64,000 nucleotides of DNA, taken from the NCBI RefSeq assembly GCF_000158955.1, contig NZ_GG657757.1, forward strand, positions 5,972,692-6,036,691. The letters are read 5' to 3'. Under the pieces are notes generated by a model, which was not told where the DNA came from, searched no databases, and was given only the letters and a program-made list of their open reading frames with translations. Shown here piece after piece: positions 7,860 to 16,916 of the stretch. The stretch is from Streptomyces viridochromogenes DSM 40736 (GTDB taxonomy: Bacteria; Actinomycetota; Actinomycetes; Streptomycetales; Streptomycetaceae). Position 1 is the first letter of the stretch; every line of letters begins with the position of its first letter. The translations under genes and the position numbers were made by a program.

Positions 7860-8274
7860 GGCTTGGGTCCCGGGCAACGCAGCGGATTACGGCCCTGCAC
7901 TTGGCAGATTCGCGGCGGTGTGGGCCAGGACAAACAGTGATCTTGTCTGGGACAGGCAAGCGGATGGAATGTTCCGCGCTGGACTCGTCCTCAAGTTCTC
8001 CGCTTCCCAGTCGGTCATGCTGAAGGTCGAGAAGGATCCTGGCAGCCGTCTTGACTGGCAGTTCGGTACCGCCAAGCCCCTCCCCAAGCTGCGCAGGAAG
8101 CCTCTACGCTGATACCTGAACCCACGCCCTCTTCGTCCCGAAGCATCTTGGGTGGGGGCTGGGCCTGGGATTGGTGTGCTCCTCACCTGCGTCGATGGTT
8201 CGTATGCTTCCGCGCTCGTTCACCGTTGTGCGTCGGCAATGTCACGCAGTTGGACACTCACCCCCGCCCGTGCA
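7860..8274. other. Gene-poor left end of the island
   Basis: No convincing gene is seen. One plus-strand frame (7816-8112) is open, but it reads through the tRNA scar and lacks a ribosome-binding site, so it is not accepted. The sequence probably belongs to the att-proximal end of the element. Confidence 0.4.
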
Positions 8275-8442
8275 CTACTTCTTGCGGCGCTTGCTCACCC
8301 TCTTCTTCAGTTCGGCCTGGCCGCGCTTCGTCCAGTCACCTTGGTGTAGGTAGCAACGTGAGGTGCCCTTGAGCGTCTTGTTCTGGCAACGCCTTCCAGA
8401 TGCCGTCGGCCATCCGCACTTGCTCTGCTTCCACTCGCCCAT
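8275..8442 (-). CDS. Small cysteine-rich protein, function unknown
   Basis: A 55-residue basic protein starting at ATG 8442 (MGEWKQSKCGWPTASGRRCQ). It has a Cys-x(9)-Cys pair followed by a third Cys and a His (RCYLHQG), in a pattern like the short metal-binding C...C...C...H proteins common on actinobacterial mobile elements. The C-terminus is lysine/arginine-rich (ELKKRVSKRRKK), so nucleic-acid binding is possible. A run of ten C (G on the coding strand) overlaps the ribosome-binding region. Confidence 0.6.
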   Translation of the reverse strand: MGEWKQSKCGWPTASGRRCQNKTLKGTSRCYLHQGDWTKRGQAELKKRVSKRRKK

Positions 8443-8446
8443 CGTT

Positions 8447-8456
8447 CCCCCCCCCC
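8447..8456. repeat. Ten-base C homopolymer in a ribosome-binding region
   Basis: Ten consecutive C on the plus strand, read as G10 four bases upstream of the ATG of the small cysteine-rich gene. Length variation would alter Shine-Dalgarno strength or spacing. It may also be a place of sequencing error. Confidence 0.6.
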
Positions 8457-8701
8457 GGATACTTCGCTCGAAGACTCGGCCGGCACCCAGCGTGCAGCGT
8501 CGTGTAGGCACTGGGTAGGGCGCATAGTCAACGGTGTGAAAGCTTCATGCGCGCGCGAGTCGGTACAGCACGTCGCGCGTGCAGGCTTTCAGTGTCCGTG
8601 GGTGCTCCAAGAGGCCGTGTACGGGGTCCTTCACCTGCATTCATGGTCGGCTTTCCATACGCTACGGCCCACGGCACGCCGCCGTCATAACCAGGGGGAG
8701 C

Positions 8702-9388
8702 ATGGTGGAGCAGCTTCAGAGGCTCGTTGTCCGCTACGGCGAATCCGTACGGAAGCCCGTGCGCTTCCGTCCAGGAACGTGGCGCCCGCGGTTGGCGTCG
8801 CACGGGGCGGCGCATGTACTCGATATCGGCGTTGAATCTGCGAGTGGGCCGGGCGGTGACCGTCTCATCGAGCGGGGCGACTTGGTCCGTCTCCGTGACC
8901 ACGCTGGTGACGACCCCGATGGCCTGCGTGACCTGTTCGTGGCTGTCATGATCTGGGGCTCAGGTACTACTAACGGACGTGGGCCGCGGTACACCGAAGC
9001 GGCCCTGTCCGATCCGCGCCTGCCCAGAGTCCTTCGGACCACGTGCGTAGCGGTCCGAGGCGGAGATCTGAGCGGGGCCTACCGGCAGTTCGCCCTTAAG
9101 GGAGTGGGGCGATCCTTCTTCACCAAATGGTTCGCGGCCGTGGACGACCGTGAAGCCATATGTGATCGGGCCTTGATCCTCGACGACCGGGTCTTTCGCT
9201 CGCTGAACGCCCTCGGGTGGTCCAGCTGGAAGGCGGCCGGCACCCGCCATTGGCCAACCCGATACGCCACTTACGTAAGTTGCATGCACGGCTGGGCCTC
9301 GTCGCTTGGTGTCACACCGGACTGGCTTGAGTGGCTCCTCTTCCATCTGAACGGTCGCGTAGACCGAGACCTGAGCTTGGGAAGCTGA
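8702..9388 (+). CDS. OGG-fold DNA glycosylase homologue
   Basis: A 228-residue protein starting at ATG 8702 behind AGGGGGAG. The central part resembles the helix-hairpin-helix 8-oxoguanine glycosylase superfamily as annotated in actinobacteria: a hairpin LKGVGRSFFTKWF (about 133-145) followed by an acidic segment ALILDDRVFRSLNALGW, where the catalytic aspartate would lie. The N-terminal 70 residues are not typical of housekeeping OGG1. Its position at the head of a restriction gene cluster suggests attack on modified phage bases instead of routine repair. That role is inference; activity is not shown by sequence alone. Confidence 0.65.
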   Translation: MVEQLQRLVVRYGESVRKPVRFRPGTWRPRLASHGAAHVLDIGVESASGPGGDRLIERGDLVRLRDHAGDDPDGLRDLFVAVMIWGSGTTNGRGPRYTEAALSDPRLPRVLRTTCVAVRGGDLSGAYRQFALKGVGRSFFTKWFAAVDDREAICDRALILDDRVFRSLNALGWSSWKAAGTRHWPTRYATYVSCMHGWASSLGVTPDWLEWLLFHLNGRVDRDLSLGS

Positions 9389-9534
9389 GGGCATCTGGGG
9401 CTTGCTCCGGTGCTGACCTGCGGCGGAGCGATGTCTACGCCTGGCCGGCGGTCGACTGATTCCTCGGTGTTCCCCCTGGTTCCCCGCAGGATCTGGCACG
9501 ACATCTTGGTCACGAACTCTCGGCTGAGGGGGCA

Positions 9535-9846
9535 TTGAGGTCGAGTGAGCTGCTCAGCCGGCCGTTGAAGGGTGCTGGCGGCCAACTACGGTCGTCGTGG
9601 TTGCTGTACTTCGCTGCTGTACTGCAGGGTTCAACGCAGCCGCTCGGCATGGTCGTACCTGGGCTGCTTGAAGGCGAGCCGCTCGATGATTCGGGGGCTC
9701 GGATCGCCCGGTCGTTGCCAATGCTGTTGGCGTACCGGTTGGTGTACGGCGGTGGAGCACGCATAGAACCATGGCGCCGTGGTCCTCCCGTAGGGGAACA
9801 TGCAAGAGAGGGCCAACGATCGAGAGCGTCGCGGGGTGGGGGATGA
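9535..9846 (+). CDS. Possible short coding region coupled to the next gene
   Basis: A 103-residue frame starting at TTG 9535 with no closer ATG or GTG. It contains a plausible helical hydrophobic stretch (SSWLLYFAAVLQGSTQPLGM and LPMLLAYRLVYGGGA). Its TGA overlaps the ATG of the next gene (ATGA, 9843-9846), as in coupled operons. The frame remains open upstream to 9460, so this could be the 3' remnant of a longer gene. No family is recognised, and a long antisense frame exists here too. Confidence 0.35.
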   Translation: MRSSELLSRPLKGAGGQLRSSWLLYFAAVLQGSTQPLGMVVPGLLEGEPLDDSGARIARSLPMLLAYRLVYGGGARIEPWRRGPPVGEHAREGQRSRASRGGG

Positions 9847-10409
9847 GACAGGGTGAGTCTGAGCGTGTGATCGGCGGCACCAAGCCGACGGGCCAGGAGG
9901 CACGCGAAGCCTGGGGCTCTGAGGCGTACGCAATTCTCATAGGCGTAGCGCAGACGTACCACGCAGTGATCACTTACAAGGAGTTGGCGGAGGAGATCCA
10001 GAGCCGGACCGGCATCCGGACCAAGACTCTCCTGCATAACTGGATCGGTCCGATCTTGGGCCGGGTGGTACGTGAAGCCCACCGTCGCGGCGACCCACCA
10101 CTGACAGCTCTGGTGGTCCATACGGACGACGGCAAGGTGGGCAGCGGTTACAAAGACGTTCTGGCGGTCGCTGGAGAGCCGCCGGTAGATGACGAGCTGG
10201 AACGTGAGCACCACGCTGCCGACGCTCGTCTTGCTTGCTACCGCCACTTTGGGGCGGCTTTGCCGCCTGGCGGTGGTGTGCCGGCCCTCGCTCCCAGACT
10301 GCAAGCAGCCGTCGGGCGCCGCCGAGAGCGCACTGATAAGCCCCTGCGGGTCTGTGAGCGCTGCTTCGTCCAACTGCCTTCGACGGGCATCTGCGATTTG
10401 TGCGGTTAG
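9843..10409 (+). CDS. Hypothetical protein with winged-helix-like domain and C-terminal zinc-binding motif
   Basis: A 188-residue protein from ATG 9843 with a strong GGTGGGGG ribosome-binding site. Residues about 25-110 (HAVITYKELAEEIQSRTGIR, then ILGRVVREAHRRGDPPLTAL, VVHTDDGKVGSGY) resemble the MGMT-like winged-helix module seen next to restriction enzymes. The C-terminus has CERCFVQLPSTGICDLCG, a four-cysteine zinc-ribbon-like site. It is followed 138 bp later by the HNH type IV enzyme, so it may be a DNA-binding accessory of that enzyme. The exact function is unknown. Confidence 0.65.
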   Translation: MRQGESERVIGGTKPTGQEAREAWGSEAYAILIGVAQTYHAVITYKELAEEIQSRTGIRTKTLLHNWIGPILGRVVREAHRRGDPPLTALVVHTDDGKVGSGYKDVLAVAGEPPVDDELEREHHAADARLACYRHFGAALPPGGGVPALAPRLQAAVGRRRERTDKPLRVCERCFVQLPSTGICDLCG

Positions 10410-10547
10410 TTGACTGAGCCCTCCCGACGCCGCCCGGGCCGGGAGGGCCTGCATCTGGGTGCACGGGGATCAGCAGCACTCTGATCCGTGGGCGAGTGTC
10501 GCAGAGTTCACCGGCATCGCTGTCACGTGGCCCCCTACCCTTGCCCT

Positions 10548-11720
10548 ATGAGTAGGGGTGGGATTGGTCGCGATGCGGTACTCAAGGCGTTGAAGGGGTA
10601 CGACCGGGTGGGGCGGAAGGCCTTTCTGGCCGACCACGACTTCGATGAGGCCCTTCAGTTCTATGTGCAGCACGACAACAAGCTCTACGACGCCAAGGCC
10701 ATAGCAAATGTGGCCTACCATTACCAGCACGGCGCTCCGCCCAAGCGGCGCATCAGCGGTGGGAAGGCTGATGCCAACCGACTGCTGAGCTCACTGGGCT
10801 TCACCGTCGTCGACTTTAAGCCGGACACGATCGATGGCGAGAGAATTTGCCGACAAGCTGCATGGTTGAACCTGAAGGCCAGAAAGGATGACTGGGACCG
10901 CGTACCGCCACAGGCCCTGTACGACTTTGCCGCTTACAGAGAAGGTCACGGTGTGTGGCTGGATGCAGCCAGAATCATGGACCTGCGCAACGCCGACCTA
11001 GCGGCAGGTTTCCTGGACACGGGCTCAGGATTCCCAGACATCCTCACCGAGCAGAACGTGCTCTACCAGTACCCCAAGGCTGCAGGGCACATGGCCGACG
11101 CCTCAGAGATCGACGCCTTGAAGGGAGCCGCGGAGCTGCGCTTGCCCATCTTCGTCTTGGCCACGCCCACGTCATGCCCGGACGGGCGCGTTGTCCGGCT
11201 CGCCTGGGTGGAAGGGTGGGACGACCAAAGCAGTACGTTTCTTCTGTCCTACGACGAGTCCCCGCCAGAGCAGCTGCTGAGCGAGGACCACTCCGACGAG
11301 GAGCCGTTCATCCTGACGGGGAGCGGAAGTCGTCACGCGCAGCGCAGTGTCAGAGTGAGGCCCGAACAACCCCGCTTCAAGCTGCGGGTCTTCCAGCGGT
11401 ACTCTCCCCGCTGTCCTCTCTCCGGCGTCAGCGTCCCCGAGATGCTGGAAGCCGCCCACTTGCGGCCCGTCGCGGATGATGGCACGAATGATCCCCGTAA
11501 CGGCATACCGCTCAACGCAGCTCTGCACCGGGCTTTCGATGCCCACCTCTTCGCCTTTCACCCAGCGACATTGGAAGTAGTCACCAGGCCAGAGGGACCC
11601 ACGCTCGCTCAACTAGGGATCACCACTCCGAACCTCCGTGACCTGGCGCACCCTCCACATGAGGAGGCTTTGCGCTGGCGTTACGACGAGTGGACGAGGC
11701 AGACTGTTGGATCCTCCTGA
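10548..11720 (+). CDS. ScoMcrA-like HNH restriction endonuclease (putative type IV)
   Basis: A 390-residue protein starting at ATG 10548. The N-terminus (MSRGGIGRDAVLKALKGYDR, through VAYHYQHG, about 1-65) resembles the head domain of ScoMcrA, the S. coelicolor enzyme that cuts methylated and phosphorothioated DNA. The C-terminal HNH domain (about 300-365) has SPRCPLSGV, LEAAHLRPV, DPRNGIPLNAALHRAFD: the Hx(n)NxxxH core is complete. The middle (about 150-290) should be the modified-DNA reader but I cannot assign it as SRA or sulfur-binding. At 390 residues it is shorter than ScoMcrA, so one reader domain is probably absent. The target modification is unknown. Confidence 0.78.
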   Translation: MSRGGIGRDAVLKALKGYDRVGRKAFLADHDFDEALQFYVQHDNKLYDAKAIANVAYHYQHGAPPKRRISGGKADANRLLSSLGFTVVDFKPDTIDGERICRQAAWLNLKARKDDWDRVPPQALYDFAAYREGHGVWLDAARIMDLRNADLAAGFLDTGSGFPDILTEQNVLYQYPKAAGHMADASEIDALKGAAELRLPIFVLATPTSCPDGRVVRLAWVEGWDDQSSTFLLSYDESPPEQLLSEDHSDEEPFILTGSGSRHAQRSVRVRPEQPRFKLRVFQRYSPRCPLSGVSVPEMLEAAHLRPVADDGTNDPRNGIPLNAALHRAFDAHLFAFHPATLEVVTRPEGPTLAQLGITTPNLRDLAHPPHEEALRWRYDEWTRQTVGSS

Positions 11721-11931
11721 TCCATAGGCGTGTGTGCTCTGTGCGGCCTGTTGCTCTATGGCTTCGGAAACCTCGTGCGGCCCAGACACGGCCAGAGCTG
11801 ATGACCGCGGTTGGCCGGCTGACTGACGACGAACACCTTTGATGCTGGCCGCCTGAACCTCGGCCGCCACCGACCGCGGGCGCTCGCCGGGGCGTTCCCC
11901 GCTACCCGGCCGCAGAGGTGCTGGGTTCACA

Positions 11932-12085
11932 AACCCGCAACTCAACAACTGCCTGTCCAAGTCCACGCAGCCGCGTGTGACAAAGGCTATGCAGGAGATC
12001 TGCAACGCCGAGGACCGCAGTCACGCCGAGAAGGCCATCGAGGCGTTCGCGAAGACCCACGGCGCCAAGTTCCCCAATGCTGTCC
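11932..12085 (+). pseudogene. IS256-family (mutator) transposase fragment
   Basis: About 50 residues (NCLSKSTQPRVTKAMQEICN, then HAEKAIEAFAKTHGAKFPNA) match the conserved stretch of IS256 transposases that lies between the catalytic D and E residues. Sequence on both sides is not transposase-like, so this is a deletion remnant. It supports past IS activity in the island. Confidence 0.65.
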
Positions 12086-12582
12086 GGTCAGCCGCGTCCT
12101 GGCTGATCCAGACCAGACGATGGCGCAGTCCGCCGTACTGCGGCACCTGGACCATCGGGCCGCTGGCCTCTATCCCCGTCCCGACGAGGGGGGCACAGAC
12201 GATGACCCAGGCCACGATCGACCACCCCTTCCTGGCCCAGCGCCTGCGGGAGTGGTTGATCTTCCGCGCCGTCACGCTCAAGCTGCCCTGGGAGCGGGAC
12301 GACCTGCTCGCGTCACCCAACTGGCTCCAGCTCAAGACGGCCGCCGGGACGAACACTAGGGCCATCGAGATCCTCGCCGAAGCTGGCCGCACCAACCGGA
12401 TCCGTAATACCGCCAGAACTGGCCTCACCAACCGCAGCACAAGCTGAGACCAGCTCACCCACAACTCTTGGCTATTACTCGATCGCGTACTCAACCCTGG
12501 TGAAAACGGTTGGACATCGCTTGGTCCCTCAAAGGACCCAACTCCTTCTATCGGTACCAGGCTTGCGCTCTATCCTGGCGTC
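12086..12582 (+). other. Intergenic region with no firm gene
   Basis: A frame from ATG 12202 to 12447 (81 residues; MTQATIDHPFLAQRLREWLI) follows a GAGGGG stretch, but it is joined in frame to the IS256 relic and has no recognisable domain. It may be a small gene or junk left by the deletion. Nothing else is seen. Confidence 0.35.
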
Positions 12583-13770
12583 ATGAACATCGTGCACGCG
12601 AGGCTGTGGCGGACCAAAGTGACGATCGGCTCCGATGGCCTCGCGGAAGTGGTGACCGCGACCGAGGTAGGCCGCAGACCCCTACCAGTCTCCCTTTCGC
12701 AGCTGGTCGGCATCAACGCGCTGGCGTGCGACCTGCGCGGCGTGATCGATGAAGGAGTCCACGACCACGAGGTGAACCTGTTGACTAGCTACGTCGCTGA
12801 CACAAAGAACGGGACTCCACTGACGGCTCACTACCCCCGGCTGACCGCCACATCTCGGCACATCCGAAGCTTCGTCAGCGAGTGCACAGGTCTTGGCGTC
12901 ATGTCCGCCGTGAGCGAGACCCTGTTTGCGTGGAAGCCCGACAAGCGGTCCCTGAACAGCTTCGATGTCCTCCCTCGTCAGCTCATCGGCGTCTACGGAA
13001 GAAAGGGACCGAGGCCAGACCTGCTGTTCCACCTTGATGCTGGGGTCATAGCTGGGGAAGCCCGGGGACGCAGCCGCAAGGAAAAATCGCTATTCCCCAC
13101 CACCGCAACGAAGCCGCAAAAAGACCGCATCCTCACACTCGCGAACTGGTCCATTCGCAATACGGGACATCCATACTTCATGAGCTGGGTCTGGATCGGC
13201 CCTTCCGGGGTGGTTGTGGACGTGTTCCTTCCCGACGACGAGAAGGTGACCAACAACATCGCAACCGATTGGGTGAAGACCACCAACGGCGAGCGATGGG
13301 TAATAGCCCCTGAACGGTCCCGGCATCGGCCGGTCATTGGTCCAGCGACCGACTTCTCCGAAGATGGAACAATGGAAGGAGGAGACAACCGCGTAGCACG
13401 ACGGCGCACAATCCGGGTGCAGTCAGGGACTGTTCGACGCGTACTTGAGGAGTCTGCCAATCAGGCCGACATCCAGGCCGACGCGGTGATGCGTAAGCTC
13501 TTCGAACGTCGGCCCATCGTCGGAAGCGTTGCCGGCATCCCGGTCCGGGGAAAGTGGATCACAGCGAATGCGCTCGGCCCGGCCACCCACGAGGTCCTGG
13601 TAGGTGTCCTCGGCGAGGGGCTACCTACTGAAGGCCGAGCGCAGCGCCGTCGCCGCTCTCTAGGGGTAGACGCTGCACTCGACGGCAGGCTGCTAACCGT
13701 CGTCCATCACCTTGATGAGGAGCGGCCCAGTTGGGATCGCATTGAGAGGGATATCCTCCGTGCCCCCTAA
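12583..13770 (+). CDS. Putative nuclease-like protein next to the helicase/methylase/ATPase operon
   Basis: A 395-residue protein starting at ATG 12583. I do not recognise a named family. The segment RPDLLFHLDAGVIAGEARGR (about 146-165) has the spacing of a PD-(D/E)xK core with a variant last position (D...ExR), followed by a basic patch RSRKEK. The C-terminal third contains RVQSGTVRRVLEESANQADI. There is no signal or membrane segment. It is convergent with the DUF499 gene (88 bp between stops) and may be the effector or an accessory nuclease of that system. Nuclease activity is a guess from one motif. Confidence 0.55.
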   Translation: MNIVHARLWRTKVTIGSDGLAEVVTATEVGRRPLPVSLSQLVGINALACDLRGVIDEGVHDHEVNLLTSYVADTKNGTPLTAHYPRLTATSRHIRSFVSECTGLGVMSAVSETLFAWKPDKRSLNSFDVLPRQLIGVYGRKGPRPDLLFHLDAGVIAGEARGRSRKEKSLFPTTATKPQKDRILTLANWSIRNTGHPYFMSWVWIGPSGVVVDVFLPDDEKVTNNIATDWVKTTNGERWVIAPERSRHRPVIGPATDFSEDGTMEGGDNRVARRRTIRVQSGTVRRVLEESANQADIQADAVMRKLFERRPIVGSVAGIPVRGKWITANALGPATHEVLVGVLGEGLPTEGRAQRRRRSLGVDAALDGRLLTVVHHLDEERPSWDRIERDILRAP

Positions 13771-13858
13771 TTGGTCTAGCGGCCCTTCTGTAGCCACGTT
13801 GCTGTTCCCGCCATAGTGCACATGATCGACCCAGGTAGGACAAGCCCCTGCGGCTCCC

Positions 13859-16849
13859 CTACTGGTCCCTCACCGTGACCGCCAGGTTGAGCGCCTTGGC
13901 AGCCTCGGCCAACCGGTCGGCGACGTCCGCCTCAAGAACCAGCTGAAGAGTGCCTTGGGCATAAGAGACTTTGTTGTCCTCCAGGACCGAATAGAGGATG
14001 CGGAAGACCTGAGCTAGGCCATCGACCCGGGTCGGATTGTCGAGGAGTGCTCCTACGAGCGGGAATGACACGAACTTCTCGGCAGGACCACTCTCGCTAC
14101 TTGCTGCTCCCTCATCAGATGCAGCTGCCCCCGTCTGAGCGCTATCTCCGCCGTCGGGGTCCGCACCAGAGTCGGCAGGACCAGCATGGCCCGCCCCGTC
14201 TACGGGAGCTGACTCCTCAGCCTGGGGCTCTATGTTCGGCTGCGCGAGGCGGAGTCCGAGCGAGGAGAGATTGACCTGCGTCGGATCAGTGACGGCTACG
14301 TCGTTGTCGCCGGCGTCGACGATGCGGAGGTCACCAGCCTGGACAGCCTGGTAGACAGCATGCTGGAGGTCACGATCGCCGCCGTACAGCAAGGGCAGCC
14401 GCGGGGCATTCCAGAAGGCATCGCGGATCTCCGGCAGCGGCCGGCCGTAGTCTTGTTCGCGCAGGTTGTGGAGTAGCGCCTTAGCTGTGAACTGGCTGTT
14501 ATTGAACGCCTTCTCCCGTTCGACGAGCCCTTTCCACACGAGCGTGCCGTCAAGAGCGGTGTGATGCTCGTCGTCGAAGATAAACTGGTCAAGAGTTCGG
14601 TCTGAGTTAAGGTCTGGCTGTGCCACGTACACCACGTGCTGGAAGGCACGCTTTATCGCCTTCTCCAACTGGCTTTTGGTCTCTGCCAGTTCGCGGGTAC
14701 CCGTGGCCTTGAGTTCATCGTCGCCCTGCACTTCGGGAGTTTGAAGCGCGCGGTGACGCGCAAGGTATTCGTTCGCGATCATTCGGGCGTGCGTGCGCCG
14801 TTGGGAGTTAGCAACAGCGAAAACGGCTGACGAGGCCCACTCTACCGGCTGCCTGTCGCGGCCGTCTCCGAGGCCGACGGCCGCGGTGATCGCCGCCATG
14901 GTGACCTGCTCCGCACCATTACGCAGCGAGAACTGGGCCGGGTCCAGGACGACGAGACGAGTCGTTCGCGCATCGTCGATTCCAGCCGTAACTAGGACGT
15001 CCGCCGGAGTTCGACCTGGATCTGCTTCAACGAAGATCTTCTTCTTGAAGGGCCCCGAGTTCGACAGGCGCTCCGCGAATTCGGCGATGATCTTGTCTCG
15101 CTCGGAGACCTTGCCTGTCGTCGCGGCGGCTTCTGCTTCACCAACGATTGAACGCTTGATGTTGTTGACCAGCATCCGGTAGGTGAGCTTGGTCGACAAG
15201 TAGTACCGAGCTGGCTTGTTGTTCCCTTGGCCGGGGATCACCTCCACCGCGCTCATTCCGATGTCCTGGTTGACCACATCCTCGACGACGCCGTCAGCGT
15301 CAGCGACGACGTAGCGTCGATCGGGAACTACTGTCGCTGCCTTCGTCTCAGGTGCAGATGCGCCACGACGTCCGCCGGGTCGCACACCGACGACGCTGGT
15401 CAGGAAGATATAGGTGGCTGCTCGCTCACACGCCCGCGGGTTGAGGTCGATCCAGCTGGCGGGATCGCGAGACAAGTCGAGACGCCGGGCGGCCCCACCA
15501 TCATCGGTCTGATTGACGATTTCAATCTCTGCCAGCGACCGAAAGTTCGCGATCGTCCGCTCGTCGCCGACAAGTCCTGAGCCGAGAATGGCTTCCCTGA
15601 CGTTGTTGTCAGAGAGAGGAAGATCGCCAGGGCCGATGAGCGACGGTACCCACTCACCTGCTTTGCCACGCTGCTGAAGCGCGAACACGGTCGCAGCGAA
15701 AATCCGGATCGTCGAGCGCACTCTCTGGAACCCAGACATCTGGGCCCACTCCTTCTCAGCCAGGTGCATCAGCTGAGGATGGAAGGGGTACGTGCGAGCC
15801 ACCGCCGTCGAGAAATCCTCTCGCCAAGGCGCTGTGATCGCAGTCCAGACGTTCTTGGACCAAGCCTTGTCGGTCATGACATCGCCATAGGTCGCTGCGG
15901 TCGCAGCAAGGACCTCAGATGCGGGGGTCTGGTCGAACAGCCGCCTCCGCAGGATGTCGGCAAAGTCCGCGCTGGCCGTGACTGTGGCCGGCATGCCGTT
16001 GCGCTCCAACAAGCCATGGAGGTCAGCCCGACGCTCCTTGGCGGCATCGCTGAGGGAGATTGTGTCGGAGCCAATCATGACGACGACCATGGCGACGTGT
16101 GGCACATCATTGGAGGCATCCAGCAGGGCGCGCAAGAAGGCCATGTCCTGAGCAGCGAGTTCAGGGCTACCCGCGCCGTCCAGCCCGTTGCCAACGTAGT
16201 CCATGATCTCATCGATCAAGACGAGCACAGGGCGGTCGACCGCTCGGAGAGCTTCGACGATCTTGCCCTTGTCGTTGAAGAACGGCGCGTAACGCTCGTA
16301 GAGGGTGTAGTCGTGCGAGAACAGGCGCCACAGGAAGCGCTCGTACAAGCTCTTGGCCGGTCCGTCGTACTGCTTATCGGGCGCGCCCGGTGTCATGTTG
16401 TCGCACGGCAAGACGACGACGTGCGGCTTGTTCAGGTCCGCGGGGAGGTCGCGGCCGAGAATGCTGCGTGCTTTGGTGAAGACTGCCTTGCCAAGATCTG
16501 TGGCGGCCAGGTCGACTGAGGATGCAGCCAAGTGGTAGCAGCCAACGCAGGCGTGGGACTTACCGCCGCCCATTCCCTGGTCGAGGCGGGTAACTGAGCG
16601 GGCCTTCAAGTAATCGTCGCCACCGCCAAGGCGGATGGCGATTTCTGCCAGGAGGTCGACGAGCCGTCCGGTGGGATGCGTGATGTCGCCGTAGTAGATC
16701 GGGTTGGCGTACTCCGGGCGTAGCGCGCCCGTTCCATGGACGGCCTGGAACAGCGACATCTGCACATCGTCGATCTGCCCCGAGGCACTGATGATCTCGG
16801 GCCTGATCTTCAACGCTTGCCACCACGGCGTCACACTGGCGCTACTCAC
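13859..16849 (-). CDS. DUF499 family AAA-like ATPase
   Basis: A 996-residue protein starting at GTG 16849. The Walker A loop is DQGMGGGKSHA (about 90-100) and Walker B is VLVLIDEIMDYVG (about 205-217). DUF499 ATPases (COG1483) occur almost only beside DUF1156 methylases and large helicases in defence islands. The region at about 880-915 is a low-complexity acidic linker rich in A, D, G and S, before a final folded domain (LVGALLDNPTRVDGLAQVFR). It is third in the operon helicase-DUF1156-DUF499, 67 bp after the methylase stop. It probably powers assembly or DNA loading of the complex; this is inference. Confidence 0.88.
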   Translation of the reverse strand: MSSASVTPWWQALKIRPEIISASGQIDDVQMSLFQAVHGTGALRPEYANPIYYGDITHPTGRLVDLLAEIAIRLGGGDDYLKARSVTRLDQGMGGGKSHACVGCYHLAASSVDLAATDLGKAVFTKARSILGRDLPADLNKPHVVVLPCDNMTPGAPDKQYDGPAKSLYERFLWRLFSHDYTLYERYAPFFNDKGKIVEALRAVDRPVLVLIDEIMDYVGNGLDGAGSPELAAQDMAFLRALLDASNDVPHVAMVVVMIGSDTISLSDAAKERRADLHGLLERNGMPATVTASADFADILRRRLFDQTPASEVLAATAATYGDVMTDKAWSKNVWTAITAPWREDFSTAVARTYPFHPQLMHLAEKEWAQMSGFQRVRSTIRIFAATVFALQQRGKAGEWVPSLIGPGDLPLSDNNVREAILGSGLVGDERTIANFRSLAEIEIVNQTDDGGAARRLDLSRDPASWIDLNPRACERAATYIFLTSVVGVRPGGRRGASAPETKAATVVPDRRYVVADADGVVEDVVNQDIGMSAVEVIPGQGNNKPARYYLSTKLTYRMLVNNIKRSIVGEAEAAATTGKVSERDKIIAEFAERLSNSGPFKKKIFVEADPGRTPADVLVTAGIDDARTTRLVVLDPAQFSLRNGAEQVTMAAITAAVGLGDGRDRQPVEWASSAVFAVANSQRRTHARMIANEYLARHRALQTPEVQGDDELKATGTRELAETKSQLEKAIKRAFQHVVYVAQPDLNSDRTLDQFIFDDEHHTALDGTLVWKGLVEREKAFNNSQFTAKALLHNLREQDYGRPLPEIRDAFWNAPRLPLLYGGDRDLQHAVYQAVQAGDLRIVDAGDNDVAVTDPTQVNLSSLGLRLAQPNIEPQAEESAPVDGAGHAGPADSGADPDGGDSAQTGAAASDEGAASSESGPAEKFVSFPLVGALLDNPTRVDGLAQVFRILYSVLEDNKVSYAQGTLQLVLEADVADRLAEAAKALNLAVTVRDQ

Positions 16850-16916
16850 TGGCTCTCTGCCCCCTCAAGGATCTACTTGACTACTCATTGTGCCTTGCCC
16901 CGCACCTAAACGATCA

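Noticed and set aside
7816..8112. 98-residue plus-strand frame at the left end of the island
   Set aside because: It reads through the displaced tRNA fragment, so its first third cannot be a natural coding sequence, and no ribosome-binding site is present.
9510..10454. 314-residue minus-strand frame
   Set aside because: Lacks any recognisable motif, while the plus strand has a coupled gene pair with good ribosome-binding sites and a zinc motif.
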